DNA of 64,000 nt from Pseudonocardiaceae bacterium YIM PH 21723 (GCA_003600225.1 QZFT01000089.1:62001-126000), one strand, 5' to 3'; positions 46,732 to 55,979 are shown, numbered from the stretch's first letter. Notes: generated by a model from the sequence alone, not told the origin. Translations and numbers: made by a program.

Positions 46732-49455
46732 TCACCGTGCGTAGGCCTGGTAGGTGGCGGTGTTGCGGGCGCCCATCTGCAACAGCGTGCTGCGCAGCGT
46801 CTCGGCCAGGTCCCGCTCTGCGGTGACGCTGCCCTGGACAGTGACGTTCACGACCGTGATCGGGCCCCCGGCCGCGCCGAGGGTGCCCAGCGGCATTCCT
46901 GCGCTGCCTCTTCCGGTGCCGCGTTCGCCGCTGGTGCTGATGTCCGGGGTGACCCGGCCGGCCAGCATGTCAGCCGACAGCACGTACTCGCCGCCGTGCA
47001 CGATGGCCAGCCGCGGCTCCCCCGGGGCGCCGGGTACCCAGCCGCCGGAGTCGAATCCGGGCAGCGAGACACCGAGGCTTCCGGCCACATTGTGAATGGC
47101 GCTCGACATGCTGCGGATCGTGTCGAGCACAGAATGGACCTGGCGGGAGATCCAGCCGGTGACGTTGCCGATCTGATCCCCGGCCCAGTGCACCGCGCCC
47201 ACGATTCCATCCCACACAGAACTCCACGCCCGGCCCAGCCAATCGATGGCTTCGCCGATCGGATGAATGGCGCTGCGCTGGATGAAGTCGGCCACCGGCT
47301 GGATGTAGTCGTTGTAGGCGTTGTGCAACGCGCGCCCGATCAACATCCAAGCCAGATCCCAATAGGCGTGCAGAACCTCAAGCTCGGTGCGCACCCAGAC
47401 GTAAGCCTCGACGAGGGCCTGCCAGACGGGGCGCAGGTAAGTGTTGTAGGCCTGGTGCAGCGCCAGGCCGATCAGCGCCCAGGCCAGGTCCCAGTAGGCG
47501 TGCAAGATCTCAAGCTCGGTACGCACCCACACGTAGGCGCCCACGATGGCGTCGATCACCGGTTTGATCACGTGATCCCACGCGGCGCGGGCAATCGCGG
47601 TGATGGCGCCCCAGACCGCTTCCCACACGGATTTCGCGATGTACATGATCGCTCGCCATTCCAGAACGGCGGCGATCAGGGCCACCTCCAGGATGGGCCG
47701 CAGGATGTTGTTCCAGGCGAATTTGATCACCGCTGAGATGGCGTCCCACACCGGTTTGATGGCGTTCTGGTACAGCCAGTTCACGCCGTCACCGATGGCG
47801 TGCCAGGCCTGGACCAGCGGGTGCACCAAATTGGATTCGATCCAGTGCCAGGCTTCCGAGGACCACCGCTTGATGGCGCCCCAGACCTCGTCCCAGTGGT
47901 TGTACAGCCAGACTCCGGCCATGATCAGCAGACCGATGGCCAGGACGATTCCGCCGGTCGCCAGGATCATGGCGGCGTTGGCCGCGATCCACGCACCGGC
48001 GCTGACCGCGGCCGAGGCGACGGCCGAGGCCGCGGCGGCGGTGTACTGGGCGATTTTGCTTGCCAGCCAGATGGCGCCCTTGACGGTGTCGGCGATCATT
48101 CCGGCCGCCGAGATGGACACGGCCTTGAGCGTGGCGACGGTCCACACCGCCATGGCGGTCACCAGCACGCCGCCGATCACCGCGGCCACCGCGACGGTGG
48201 CGCCATGGTGGCGCTCCATGACCCCGGTCCACTGGGAGATCAACCCCATGGCCTGGGTGGCGACCGGTAGCAAGTCGGTCCCGATTTTGATCATGAGCGC
48301 GCCGAACGCGGCCTTCGCACTGTCCAGCCTGGCGTTGAACGTTTCCTGATAGGCAGACCAGCCCTCGATGTCCTTGCCGCCCTTACGCGCCTGCTCGGAC
48401 ACCGCCTCGGTGTTTTTGCGGAATACCTCCAGGTTTTCCCCGCCGAGCTGCAGGAAGCCCTGCAGGTTCTTCACGCCGCCGACCATGTCGGCCATCGCGC
48501 CGATCGCGGTCTTCTCCGTCGCCGGGAGGTTGCCAAGGATCTTGTCGAACTCGTCGACCCCGCCGGACGCCTTTTTGATGGACTTCAGTGCCACCAGACC
48601 GGCCGGGGACAGGTGGGTGTTGATGGCGTTCTCCACCATCTCGATGGTGGAGGCCAGTCCGTTCTTGCCCAGGTTCTGGCTGACCTTGTTGGCGTCCAGA
48701 CCCAGGTCCCCCATGACCTTGCGCGCCTTGGCCGTCGGGTTCTCCAGCCCCAGGATGACCTGCCGCAGGTAGGTGCCTGCGGTGGCGGCCTCGGTGCCGT
48801 GCATGGTCATCGTGGCCAGCGCGCTGGACGCTTCCTGGAACGACACCCCTGCCGCCGCGGCGGCGGCCATCACGTTGGGCATCGCGCTGGACAGTTCCTG
48901 CATGGTCGTCTTGCCGCGCCCCACAGCGGCGATCAGCGTGTTGGTGACCTCGGCCGCGTGATCGGCGGACAGGTGATAGTCGTTCAGCGCGGAGCTGACC
49001 GCGTCGGCCACTTCCTTGGCGTCCGCGCCCTCGATCCGGGCGCCCTTGGATGCGGCTTCCAGGACTTTCAGGCCTTCGGCGCCGTGGTAGCCCGCGGACT
49101 CCACGGTGTACATGGCGGTGGAAAGATCCTGTGCCGAGATGCCGACCTTCCCGGCCATGTCCAGCACACCGTCCGACACGGTCTTCAGGTTCGCGGTGGA
49201 TTCCCCGGCCGAGGTGGACAGCCGGACAATGCTGGCCTGGAAGTCGCCGGCCATGCCTATGGCCTTGATGGCCACCCCGGCGGCGATCGCACCGAACGCC
49301 ACCAAGGCGACCCCGGCGACCTTCGCGGCGCGCTCGGAGGTGGCCATCTGCTCACCGGTGGCCCGCTCAACCTTCTTGATCTCACCGACTACCAGCGCGC
49401 TCTTGGCCTCGAATCCGCTGATGATGGCATCGAATTCGATGAACAGCTTTTCCAT
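46732..49455 (-). CDS. Tail tape measure protein
   Basis: 907 residues, TP901-1 type: N-terminal TMP domain (about 60-330: VESAGYHGAEGLKVLEAASK, TTMQELSSAMPNVMAAA), several hydrophobic segments between 410 and 520, then tryptophan-rich repeats and a glycine/serine-rich C-terminus. Length sets the tail length. Contains a 44-residue tandem duplication (see repeat). Confidence 0.93.
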   Translation of the reverse strand: MEKLFIEFDAIISGFEAKSALVVGEIKKVERATGEQMATSERAAKVAGVALVAFGAIAAGVAIKAIGMAGDFQASIVRLSTSAGESTANLKTVSDGVLDMAGKVGISAQDLSTAMYTVESAGYHGAEGLKVLEAASKGARIEGADAKEVADAVSSALNDYHLSADHAAEVTNTLIAAVGRGKTTMQELSSAMPNVMAAAAAAGVSFQEASSALATMTMHGTEAATAGTYLRQVILGLENPTAKARKVMGDLGLDANKVSQNLGKNGLASTIEMVENAINTHLSPAGLVALKSIKKASGGVDEFDKILGNLPATEKTAIGAMADMVGGVKNLQGFLQLGGENLEVFRKNTEAVSEQARKGGKDIEGWSAYQETFNARLDSAKAAFGALMIKIGTDLLPVATQAMGLISQWTGVMERHHGATVAVAAVIGGVLVTAMAVWTVATLKAVSISAAGMIADTVKGAIWLASKIAQYTAAAASAVASAAVSAGAWIAANAAMILATGGIVLAIGLLIMAGVWLYNHWDEVWGAIKRWSSEAWHWIESNLVHPLVQAWHAIGDGVNWLYQNAIKPVWDAISAVIKFAWNNILRPILEVALIAAVLEWRAIMYIAKSVWEAVWGAITAIARAAWDHVIKPVIDAIVGAYVWVRTELEILHAYWDLAWALIGLALHQAYNTYLRPVWQALVEAYVWVRTELEVLHAYWDLAWMLIGRALHNAYNDYIQPVADFIQRSAIHPIGEAIDWLGRAWSSVWDGIVGAVHWAGDQIGNVTGWISRQVHSVLDTIRSMSSAIHNVAGSLGVSLPGFDSGGWVPGAPGEPRLAIVHGGEYVLSADMLAGRVTPDISTSGERGTGRGSAGMPLGTLGAAGGPITVVNVTVQGSVTAERDLAETLRSTLLQMGARNTATYQAYAR
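47275..47538 (-). repeat. Tandem 132-bp duplication inside the tape measure gene
   Basis: Two 44-codon units (47407-47538 and 47275-47406) encode AYVWVRTELEILHAYWDLAW-type sequence twice, nearly identical at the start of the unit (AYVWVRTELE-I/V-LHAYWDLAW) and diverging later. In-register repeats lengthen the tail. Confidence 0.85.
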
Positions 49456-49956
49456 CTACAGCCCGCCCATCCGCAGCACGGCTGCTTCCCACGCCGCGGC
49501 GTAGATGGCTGGGAGTTCGGTCTGCACCGAGCGGTAGCCGGGCGCGAAGAACGGGTACTTGTCCTCCAGATCTGCCTTCTTCAGGTTGTTCTGGGGGATG
49601 CCGCCGCCACCGACACCGACACCGCCCACGACCCGGCCGCCGAGGGATACCAGGCGCCGCCGGCCGCCGACACCGCGGCGCAAATCGCCGGTGAACTTCC
49701 CGGGTCCGCCGGAGCGGGGACTGTTGCGCGGTGCGCCGGGGATGTTGACCTGTTCGGCGAAGATCGCTGACTTACCGCGGTGGTTCCACCGGGGCCGGCC
49801 ATTCAGGTTCTTCCGTACGGCGGCCTTGACCTTGTTCTGCACCTTCTTGGTCGCGGCGATGGTGGCCCGGTCAGCGTTCCGGGTCATCTGCGTCAAGTCC
49901 GCGCGCAGCTTCTCGGCGCCGTGCACCGTCACGGTGGGAGCGAGCATCACCACCAC
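49456..49956 (-). CDS. Phage tail-associated protein of unknown function
   Basis: 166 residues, strongly basic in the first half, with a glycine/arginine-rich centre (GGPGKFTGDLRRGVGGRRRL) and an aromatic C-terminus. Lies between the chaperones and the tape measure. HK97-gp10-like minor tail proteins begin similarly (GAEKLRADLTQMTRNA), but its place after the tail tube is unusual for that family. Confidence 0.6.
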   Translation of the reverse strand: MVVMLAPTVTVHGAEKLRADLTQMTRNADRATIAATKKVQNKVKAAVRKNLNGRPRWNHRGKSAIFAEQVNIPGAPRNSPRSGGPGKFTGDLRRGVGGRRRLVSLGGRVVGGVGVGGGGIPQNNLKKADLEDKYPFFAPGYRSVQTELPAIYAAAWEAAVLRMGGL

Positions 49957-49970
49957 CCCCGGCCTGTTGT

Positions 49971-50255
49971 TCAGCGGTGGGCGTGGCGCTGGCGTTCTGC
50001 TTCCAGATCGCCGATCTCGTCATCGATGCGCAGCAACCAGTCCAGCAGGACCGCGGGCTGGTCGGCTATTTGCTGCGGTGTCCAGCCGAACAGCTTGGCC
50101 AGCCGGTAGGTGCGCATTGCCTCGGTCGGCAGCAGATGCGCGGGGGCGCTGCCCCCGTCTAGGACTGCCCTCAGCCGTTTGAGGGCTCGGTAGGGGAATC
50201 CGGATCCGGGGTCGGCTCGAACGACACCATCAGGCCGCTGGACTGCTTCTCGCAT
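49971..50255 (-). CDS. Tail assembly chaperone extension (gpT-like), made by -1 frameshift
   Basis: The open frame has 94 codons and overlaps the 3' end of the gpG-like gene by 85 bp in the -1 frame. The C-terminal half (TYRLAKLFGWTPQQIADQPA, then VLLDWLLRIDDEIGDLE) is typical of gpT extensions. It probably has no start of its own; ribosomes translating the upstream gene shift back by one base. A candidate slip site TTCCCCT lies at 50192-50198, though not a canonical heptamer. Confidence 0.7.
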   Translation of the reverse strand: MREAVQRPDGVVRADPGSGFPYRALKRLRAVLDGGSAPAHLLPTEAMRTYRLAKLFGWTPQQIADQPAVLLDWLLRIDDEIGDLEAERQRHAHR

Positions 50256-50578
50256 GCGGCTTTCAAGGTGTCGTAGGCGGCCACCGGCAGGTCCAGCAGT
50301 GAGTCCGCGGTGACCGGCATGTCGTAGGACCAGTTGGAGATCAGCGCCAGCATCAGGGTGTCGGTCAGCTCGGAGAGCAGACCGGGCTGCTCGGTCATGA
50401 CCTTGATCCCGACCTGCCGTTTGCGTTCGTCTTCCGGCAGGGTTTCCGGGACGCTGCTGGCCAGCGCGCCCATCCGGGTCTGCACCGCCACGTAAGGCCG
50501 GCGCAGCCGCTCGGGGACCTGGGCGGCGTCACGCAGTAACGCGTGCGCGCCGTCGGGCAGCTGGACGGTAGTGGGCAT
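50171..50578 (-). CDS. Tail assembly chaperone (gpG-like)
   Basis: 135 residues, acidic and helical, located between tail tube and tape measure. Ends FEPTPDPDSPTEPSNG, a flexible tail that marks the frameshift region. It guides tape measure folding and tail length together with the frameshifted product. Confidence 0.75.
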   Translation of the reverse strand: MPTTVQLPDGAHALLRDAAQVPERLRRPYVAVQTRMGALASSVPETLPEDERKRQVGIKVMTEQPGLLSELTDTLMLALISNWSYDMPVTADSLLDLPVAAYDTLKAACEKQSSGLMVSFEPTPDPDSPTEPSNG

Positions 50579-50593
50579 GGGTGTCCCCGATCT

Positions 50594-51784
50594 TTACTTG
50601 TAGGTGCCCGACGGCAGCAGGTTCTGCACGGTGGCTTTGATCGGCGAGTAGCCGCCGGAGTATCCGGCGTCGGAGGAGTTGAACCGGGACTTGTAGGTCA
50701 CCGACAGCTCCACGAAGTCCTTGCCGCGCTCCACCGTCGCCGCGGTGTAGGCGGCGCTGGACAGGTGCAGCCGGAACTGGCGTGCGGTCGCGCCGGAGCC
50801 GAAGGCGTAGTTGAGGTCCAGGGAAGGCTGCGAGTTGTTCAGGTAGTTGAGCAACTGGACTTCGTCTTCCATGACCAGGGTCATCTTCCCGTCCACCGAG
50901 ACCATGCCGCCCCAGATGTTGCGCGGGGCAACGGTGCCATCGATGGACTGGATGATGGCTTCGGAGCGTTTGATGGTGCACTCACCGCTGATCATGATCG
51001 TGGTGGGAGAGCCACCGATCTGCACCGTGCCGGTCAGGCCGGAGATCGGCCGTTCGGCGCTGTAGGACGGGGTGGGCTTGCTGCTGACCACCGACGGGTA
51101 GCCCACGGCCTTGGCGCCGTAGGTGAGCAGGCCGTCCGCGTTGAACTTCATGGAGCACTCGGTGAACAGCATTCCCGGGTACTGGCGGGTGGAGACGTCG
51201 TTGTAGTCGGTGATGGTGTAGCTCGGCGGCTGCCCGGTGCCGGAGTTCAACAGGCTGATGTTGTGCGTGTACGGGCTGGTGATCGCAGTGATGGCGACAC
51301 CGGAGGCGTGCGCCTTGGTCAGCGCGGGCACCGGGATGGTGAACGGCCCGGCGCCGGTCGGGGCGCCGCTGGTGGTGACGATCTCGGCCAGGTTGCCGAC
51401 GTCGATCTGAATCACCGTGCCGTTGGGGATGCTCACCGAGCTGGACACGGTGGTGGCGCCGATGATGGAGCTGGCCGACAGCGTGCCGGTGGGTGTGGTG
51501 GTGGTGCCGGTGGTGGTGACATCGCCCAGGACCCCGGCCAGCGGCCAGCCGATGGCGTCGTAGAAGACGTCCCCATCCAAGTCGTATTCGGTGTGGTACG
51601 GCCCGGGGATGAAGTCGTAGTCCTCACCAAAGGACCCGCGCCAGCCCTTGTCCTCCAGGTACACCTGTTTGTCCACAGGCTTGGGCGAGCTGTGGACGGG
51701 AATGTAGAAGGTGGGGGCCACCGGGGTACCGGCGACGGTCTCCTTGGCGATGCCGACAACGGAGAGCAGGCTGGACGCGGGCAT
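50594..51784 (-). CDS. Major tail tube protein
   Basis: 396 residues, long for a tube protein. Begins SVVGIAKETVAGTPVAPTFY, a motif of actinophage tail tubes (adaptor G-like strand order), contains an Ig-like or threonine-rich insertion (about 90-170, GTTTTPTGTL), and ends with FVELSVTYKSRF. The insertion could decorate the tail surface. Confidence 0.82.
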   Translation of the reverse strand: MPASSLLSVVGIAKETVAGTPVAPTFYIPVHSSPKPVDKQVYLEDKGWRGSFGEDYDFIPGPYHTEYDLDGDVFYDAIGWPLAGVLGDVTTTGTTTTPTGTLSASSIIGATTVSSSVSIPNGTVIQIDVGNLAEIVTTSGAPTGAGPFTIPVPALTKAHASGVAITAITSPYTHNISLLNSGTGQPPSYTITDYNDVSTRQYPGMLFTECSMKFNADGLLTYGAKAVGYPSVVSSKPTPSYSAERPISGLTGTVQIGGSPTTIMISGECTIKRSEAIIQSIDGTVAPRNIWGGMVSVDGKMTLVMEDEVQLLNYLNNSQPSLDLNYAFGSGATARQFRLHLSSAAYTAATVERGKDFVELSVTYKSRFNSSDAGYSGGYSPIKATVQNLLPSGTYK

Positions 51785-51787
51785 GGT

Positions 51788-51976
51788 CTACTCCTTCCCC
51801 GCGGGCGTCGCGGCGGTGGTGGTGGGCTTGCTGGGCTTGGCGGGTTTGGCGGCGGGGGCGGGTTCCCACAGGCCGTCCGGTGGGCATTCGGGCAGGTCGT
51901 ACATGGCGCCGGGCTCGGGGATCAGGGCCAGGGTCGGGTAGTAGCGGCCGGGCTCACCCCGGTAGAGCAGACGCAT
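51788..51976 (-). CDS. Small phage protein of unknown function
   Basis: 62 residues; N-terminal RGEPGRYYPTLALIPEPGAM and an A/K/P-rich tail. Typical of small accessory genes between tail terminator and tail tube. It ends 3 bp before the tail tube start. Confidence 0.6.
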   Translation of the reverse strand: MRLLYRGEPGRYYPTLALIPEPGAMYDLPECPPDGLWEPAPAAKPAKPSKPTTTAATPAGKE

Positions 51977-52024
51977 GTGATCTCCCTGAACGGTGGTAAA
52001 TGCGGGTCCGATGAACTTCGGCGG

Positions 52025-52477
52025 TCACTGACGGGCGTGCACCGCGATCTGAACTTCCGCGGTGCACAGGCGGCCGGAGTGGTCCTCGGCCCATGTGCTG
52101 GCGAAATCGGTCTGCTGCGGGTTGGCCTGGATGACCAGCCCGGCGAAGGTCGGATCGGCGCGGACGGCGGCTTCCACTAGGTCGGCCAGGTCCACCGCGC
52201 GCTCGAACACCATCTGAGCCCGGTCGCCACCGCGGAACACCTCGATGGTCACCACGATCACGTACCGCTCGTCCGCCCAGCCGGTGCCGCCACCGCCGAC
52301 CAGTTGCACACCGGCCTGGACCTGGCGGTGCACATCGCCGATGGACACGATGTCGTCGGGCTGGTCCGTCGTGGGGCCGTCAAGGCACACCAGCGCGTTG
52401 GTGGCCGGGATGGCGCCAGCCAGCATGGTGAACAGGGCCATGCGCACGGTCTTGACGGTGGACCCGGGATTGGCCAT
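52025..52477 (-). CDS. Putative tail terminator / neck protein
   Basis: 150 residues. The segment YVIVVTIEVFRGGDRAQMVF and the position after the connector gene fit tail terminator or tail completion proteins. Start overlaps the upstream connector by one base (TGATG). Confidence 0.65.
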   Translation of the reverse strand: MANPGSTVKTVRMALFTMLAGAIPATNALVCLDGPTTDQPDDIVSIGDVHRQVQAGVQLVGGGGTGWADERYVIVVTIEVFRGGDRAQMVFERAVDLADLVEAAVRADPTFAGLVIQANPQQTDFASTWAEDHSGRLCTAEVQIAVHARQ

Positions 52478-53352
52478 CAGGCGATCCCGGGTGCGCGACG
52501 GTGCGGGGCCAGCAGCTCGGTGACCCGGTCCGGGATGGCGAAACCCAGGGGCACGCGTTCGGCCTCACCATCCAGGGCGGCGCCGCCGAACCGCGGCCGG
52601 CCACCCTGCTGGGTCTGCTGCCACAGGTGGCGGATCAGCTCCAGCATGCCCAGCCGCACGTTGTACGGAACCTGGACGTGCCCGGCCGTGTAAACGATTT
52701 TGATGTTCTTGTCCCCGTCGGCGAACAGCCCCGCCTGCCCGCCGAACGTCCTGCGGGTCAACTGTCCACCGTCGCGGGTGTAGGCGAAGGCGTCCACCTG
52801 GGCGCCCAGTGGCTGCTCGGTGAGCAGGAAATCGGCAATCCCGTAGTACTCATGCACGGACTGCACCGCGATCACCGGCCCATGCTCCAGCACGATCGCG
52901 GGCCGGCCACCGTCATGGAACTCGGTGTGAGACACCGGCACAACGCCGCCGATGATGTTCTCCACGAGGGGCTGCGCCGCCAGGATGAACCCCTGCAGCT
53001 CGTCATCCTGGCTGCTGTCGGCCGGATTCATATTCAGGTGGGCTTTGACCCCGGCCAGGTCCACGATCAGCGACATGCCGCCCGTGCGGACCATGAACTG
53101 GCCTTCGCTGGCCCACGAAAATCCGCTACCGGTGGCCGACCACCGATACAGGTAGATCCCGCTCTGTGTGGGTGCGGGAACCACGGCGGTGTAGCTGCCG
53201 AGTCCTTGGTGGACAACCGCCGGGGCAGAGGTGGTGGAGTCCGGGGCGGTCACCGCGAGTGTCACGCTGGCCGCGTCCGCCACCTGCCCGGCGTCGTCGA
53301 GCACAGTCGCGGCCAGCGGCGCGTCCTGGCCCTGGAAGAACAGCACTGTCAC
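52477..53352 (-). CDS. Head-tail connector protein with an N-terminal Ig-like extension
   Basis: 291 residues. Residues 93-291 (from MSLIVDLAGVKAHLNMNPAD) match the gp6-like head-tail connector with helix IRHLWQQTQQ. Residues 1-88 are a separate beta domain (PDSTTSAPAVVHQGLGSYTA, GIYLYRWSATG) of Ig-like character. An internal ATG at 53076 could start the connector alone, but the two are in one frame. Confidence 0.72.
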   Translation of the reverse strand: MTVLFFQGQDAPLAATVLDDAGQVADAASVTLAVTAPDSTTSAPAVVHQGLGSYTAVVPAPTQSGIYLYRWSATGSGFSWASEGQFMVRTGGMSLIVDLAGVKAHLNMNPADSSQDDELQGFILAAQPLVENIIGGVVPVSHTEFHDGGRPAIVLEHGPVIAVQSVHEYYGIADFLLTEQPLGAQVDAFAYTRDGGQLTRRTFGGQAGLFADGDKNIKIVYTAGHVQVPYNVRLGMLELIRHLWQQTQQGGRPRFGGAALDGEAERVPLGFAIPDRVTELLAPHRRAPGIA

Positions 53353-53392
53353 CCCACACCGCCTTTCGCTTGTCCCCGTTGCCGATCGGCGG

Positions 53393-53962
53393 TCAGGTGG
53401 CCACGACGCGTGGAACGAACGCCGCGGCCGAGGGGCTGGCGATGGTGGCCGGCGCGGTGGTGGTCAACGAACTGCCAGAGTTCTGGCCCAGCACCTTGTC
53501 CCCGGCCAGCCAGCCCGCCGAAGCCGGGGACAGCGTGGCTACTCCAAGCAGCGACGGCGCGGTGGTGGCTTTCACCATCACGGCGGCGTAGTAAATGCCG
53601 GTGCGGGCGATGGCCTGCGGCGTGGCCAGCGCCAGGGTCTTGACCGTGTTCGCGGCCCAGGCGGCGGTCAGCTGGTCGGCGGTCTGCGCCATCAGCACCG
53701 GAGTTGCCGAGTCGTCGTAGAGCGCGAACCACCAGTTGGTCGGGCTGGATGCGGCCACCGTGCCTGACTGGAAGGACAGCGCGGCGACCGCGTCGCCTGC
53801 GTCCAGGTGCAGCGCAGTGGAAAACATGATCTGACTGGTGAGCGCGGCGGAGTCGTTGACGCAGGCCATGCGGGGCATGTTCTGCCGGTTCAGGCCGACT
53901 GGGCGGCCGGCCAGGGTCCACTCCGGGTTGCTGGTGGCGTAGTGACCACGTACGAGCGGCAT
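53393..53962 (-). CDS. Phage structural protein of unknown function (beta-rich)
   Basis: 189 residues, beta-rich, alanine/threonine-rich C-terminal half (TSPATIASPSAAAFVPRVVA-like). The sequence around SFQSGTVAASSPTNWWFALY resembles capsid decoration or fibre-type jelly rolls. Two bp after the following upstream gene, within the head region, so decoration protein is the best guess. Confidence 0.6.
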   Translation of the reverse strand: MPLVRGHYATSNPEWTLAGRPVGLNRQNMPRMACVNDSAALTSQIMFSTALHLDAGDAVAALSFQSGTVAASSPTNWWFALYDDSATPVLMAQTADQLTAAWAANTVKTLALATPQAIARTGIYYAAVMVKATTAPSLLGVATLSPASAGWLAGDKVLGQNSGSSLTTTAPATIASPSAAAFVPRVVAT

Positions 53963-53964
53963 GA

Positions 53965-54324
53965 TCAGCCCTCCTCGGTGTTGTGCTTGCGCCGCGGCGC
54001 CTTCGGCCGGGCCGGCGCGCTGGGGGTAGGGGTGGCGTGTTCGAGCGGCGTGTTGTCCGCTGTGGTGGCCGTCGCCGGGGGAAGCTCGGCGACGGCCTGG
54101 CGGAGCCGGCCAGCGCGGGCGGCCAGCTCGTCAGCGACGCCATCAGCGCCGCGGTTCTTGGCCTGGGTGGCCTGGGCTTCCAGGTCGGTGGCCAGCTCGG
54201 TGATCTCGCCGGTCACCCGGCCGATCTGATCCCGCACTGCCTGGGCCCGGACGGTGTTCGCGTAGGTCTCGGCCTCTGCCAGCTCGTCGCGGTAGCCGCG
54301 CAGCTCGGCGACAAGGTCATGCAT
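53965..54324 (-). CDS. Small helical phage protein
   Basis: 119 residues from ATG 54324 with GAGGGGAG upstream; the longer frame crosses the hairpin after the capsid gene. Two long helices with heptads (ELRGYRDELAEAETYANTVR), then a P/K-rich basic tail (APARPKAPRRKHNTEEG). Position after the capsid gene fits a head accessory protein. Confidence 0.65.
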   Translation of the reverse strand: MHDLVAELRGYRDELAEAETYANTVRAQAVRDQIGRVTGEITELATDLEAQATQAKNRGADGVADELAARAGRLRQAVAELPPATATTADNTPLEHATPTPSAPARPKAPRRKHNTEEG

Positions 54325-54342
54325 GACGTGTCTCCCCTCAAG

Positions 54343-54387
54343 CTGGTGAGAGCGCCGCACGCAGATAGTGTGCGGCGCTCTCACCAG
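54343..54387 (-). terminator. Terminator or attenuator after the capsid gene
   Basis: 18-bp perfect stem (CTGGTGAGAGCGCCGCAC and complement) with a 9-nt loop, 8 bp after the capsid stop. Without a U-tract it may partially terminate, giving excess capsid transcript. Confidence 0.8.
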
Positions 54388-54395
54388 TAGGTGGA

Positions 54396-55832
54396 TCAGT
54401 AACCGGACGGCGCGATGACGCCCGTACCGCTGATCACGCTGATGGATTCCGGCCTGCGGTTGGCCATGAAGGCGGCGTAGTTGTAGAGCTGGAAACGGAC
54501 CTGCAACGTGCCGCTGAGAACCTCCGGCAACACCCGGGTCTTCATGGCGCCTTCCCACAGGAAGATGTCCGAGGTGCGCATGGCCACGATGCGCTCCTCA
54601 TTGCTGCCACCGCCGAGGTTGTTGGGGATGTTCCCGTCGGCCATGATCGGGAAGTTCGACAGTCGGCCAACGGGGCCTTCCACGTCACCGCCGGTCTGCA
54701 GCAACGCCGGATTGAACGGGCTGTTGGCCTCCGGCAGCACCAGCGGCCGGGACTGGCCATCGAGCTGGGCCGCCATCCAGAACCACCGGGACGGGGTCTG
54801 CCACACGGAGTTGGGCATGGCCTTGCGCTTGGTGGCGACCTGCGATAGCGCCTTCATCAGGCTCGGGTACATCAGCGGCAGCGTCGGGGACGCGTCCGTG
54901 TAGGTCACCGCGTTGACCCCGGACACGTTGAGCACGCCCAGAACCTGGCCGCTGCTGCCGGTACCGGTCCAGCACTGGGTGTCCAGCTGCATGTTGTAGT
55001 CGGCGATCAGGTCGCTGAAGATCACTTCGTCGAAGCTGATCGGGGACTGGTCCAGCAGCTGCATGGCCACGTCCTGCTGACCGGCGATGGTGCGCACCGG
55101 AGCGTTGACGAACGTGTCCGTCAGATCCTGGCTGACCACCGCGCCAGCGTCAGCGGTCTGTACCCCGGTCCGGGTGCCGGTGGCGATCTTCGGCACGTTC
55201 ACCGAGTCGGTTCCGGTGGGCAGCGCCAGGTTGCGCACGGCGTTTGCCAGTGGCCGGCCGTATCGAGGCAGGTCGATGAATTCGTCAACCAGCCACAGCG
55301 GCGGCACGAAGTAACCGCCCTGGCCGTCAGTCCTGTTGGGATTGGTGCGTGACTCGAACACCGACGCGGAACCGCGGACACCCAGGTCCCGGTCCAGGGC
55401 GGTCATCTGCTCGGCGGCGCGCTGCTCCCGGCGGTGTTCGCGGGCGGGCAGCTCCACATCCAGCTCCTGGGCGTGCCGCGCCAGCCGCTGGGCGGCCTCG
55501 GTGTCGTTCTGCAGCGTGGCTTTCCCGAGGTCGCGGAAGTAGCTGTTGCCGTTGCCGCGCTGGTAGGTCAGCGGCTCGGACGTGACCCGGGTCTGGGCGG
55601 ACAGGTACCGCTGGGCGACCTGGGAGGCCTCGGCGTCCCGCGTGATCTGGGTGTCCAGCTCGGACACGCGGGTGTCGATCGCGCGGATCTCGGTCTCCAG
55701 CTCGGAGAAGCGGGCAGCCTCGGTCTCGTTGAGGTTGCGCTTGTCCTTGGTGGGCTCTGCCAGCAACTTGTCCAGCTCGGTCTTGTGCTGGGCACGCCGC
55801 TCCTGCAGAGCAGTGATCAATTCCCTAGACAT
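54396..55832 (-). CDS. Major capsid protein, HK97 fold
   Basis: 478 residues. Residues 1-110 form the coiled-coil delta (scaffold) domain (QERRAQHKTELDKLLAEPTK); the mature shell part shows HK97-fold signatures: GGYFVPPLWLVDEFIDLPRY, RTIAGQQDVAMQLLDQSPIS, DEVIFSDLIADYNMQLD, VLPEVLSGTLQVRFQLYNYA. The neighbouring protease should remove the delta domain. A 180-bp leader precedes it. Confidence 0.93.
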   Translation of the reverse strand: MSRELITALQERRAQHKTELDKLLAEPTKDKRNLNETEAARFSELETEIRAIDTRVSELDTQITRDAEASQVAQRYLSAQTRVTSEPLTYQRGNGNSYFRDLGKATLQNDTEAAQRLARHAQELDVELPAREHRREQRAAEQMTALDRDLGVRGSASVFESRTNPNRTDGQGGYFVPPLWLVDEFIDLPRYGRPLANAVRNLALPTGTDSVNVPKIATGTRTGVQTADAGAVVSQDLTDTFVNAPVRTIAGQQDVAMQLLDQSPISFDEVIFSDLIADYNMQLDTQCWTGTGSSGQVLGVLNVSGVNAVTYTDASPTLPLMYPSLMKALSQVATKRKAMPNSVWQTPSRWFWMAAQLDGQSRPLVLPEANSPFNPALLQTGGDVEGPVGRLSNFPIMADGNIPNNLGGGSNEERIVAMRTSDIFLWEGAMKTRVLPEVLSGTLQVRFQLYNYAAFMANRRPESISVISGTGVIAPSGY

Positions 55833-55979
55833 AGGGGTGCTCCTTGTACGGATGGGGTGTGGGCGTGCCTGCGCGGTGTTCGGGTGGTGGCCGAGGTGGT
55901 GCCCCAGGTGGTGACCCCGGTGTCAGGGGTTCCGGCGTGGGGCCCGGCGTCGGTTCCGGCGCGGTGCCGGGCAGGCTGA

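Noticed and set aside
44792-46744. 650-codon plus-strand frame opposite the tail tip gene
   Set aside because: Shadow of a well-placed phage structural gene; no ribosome-binding site or domain.
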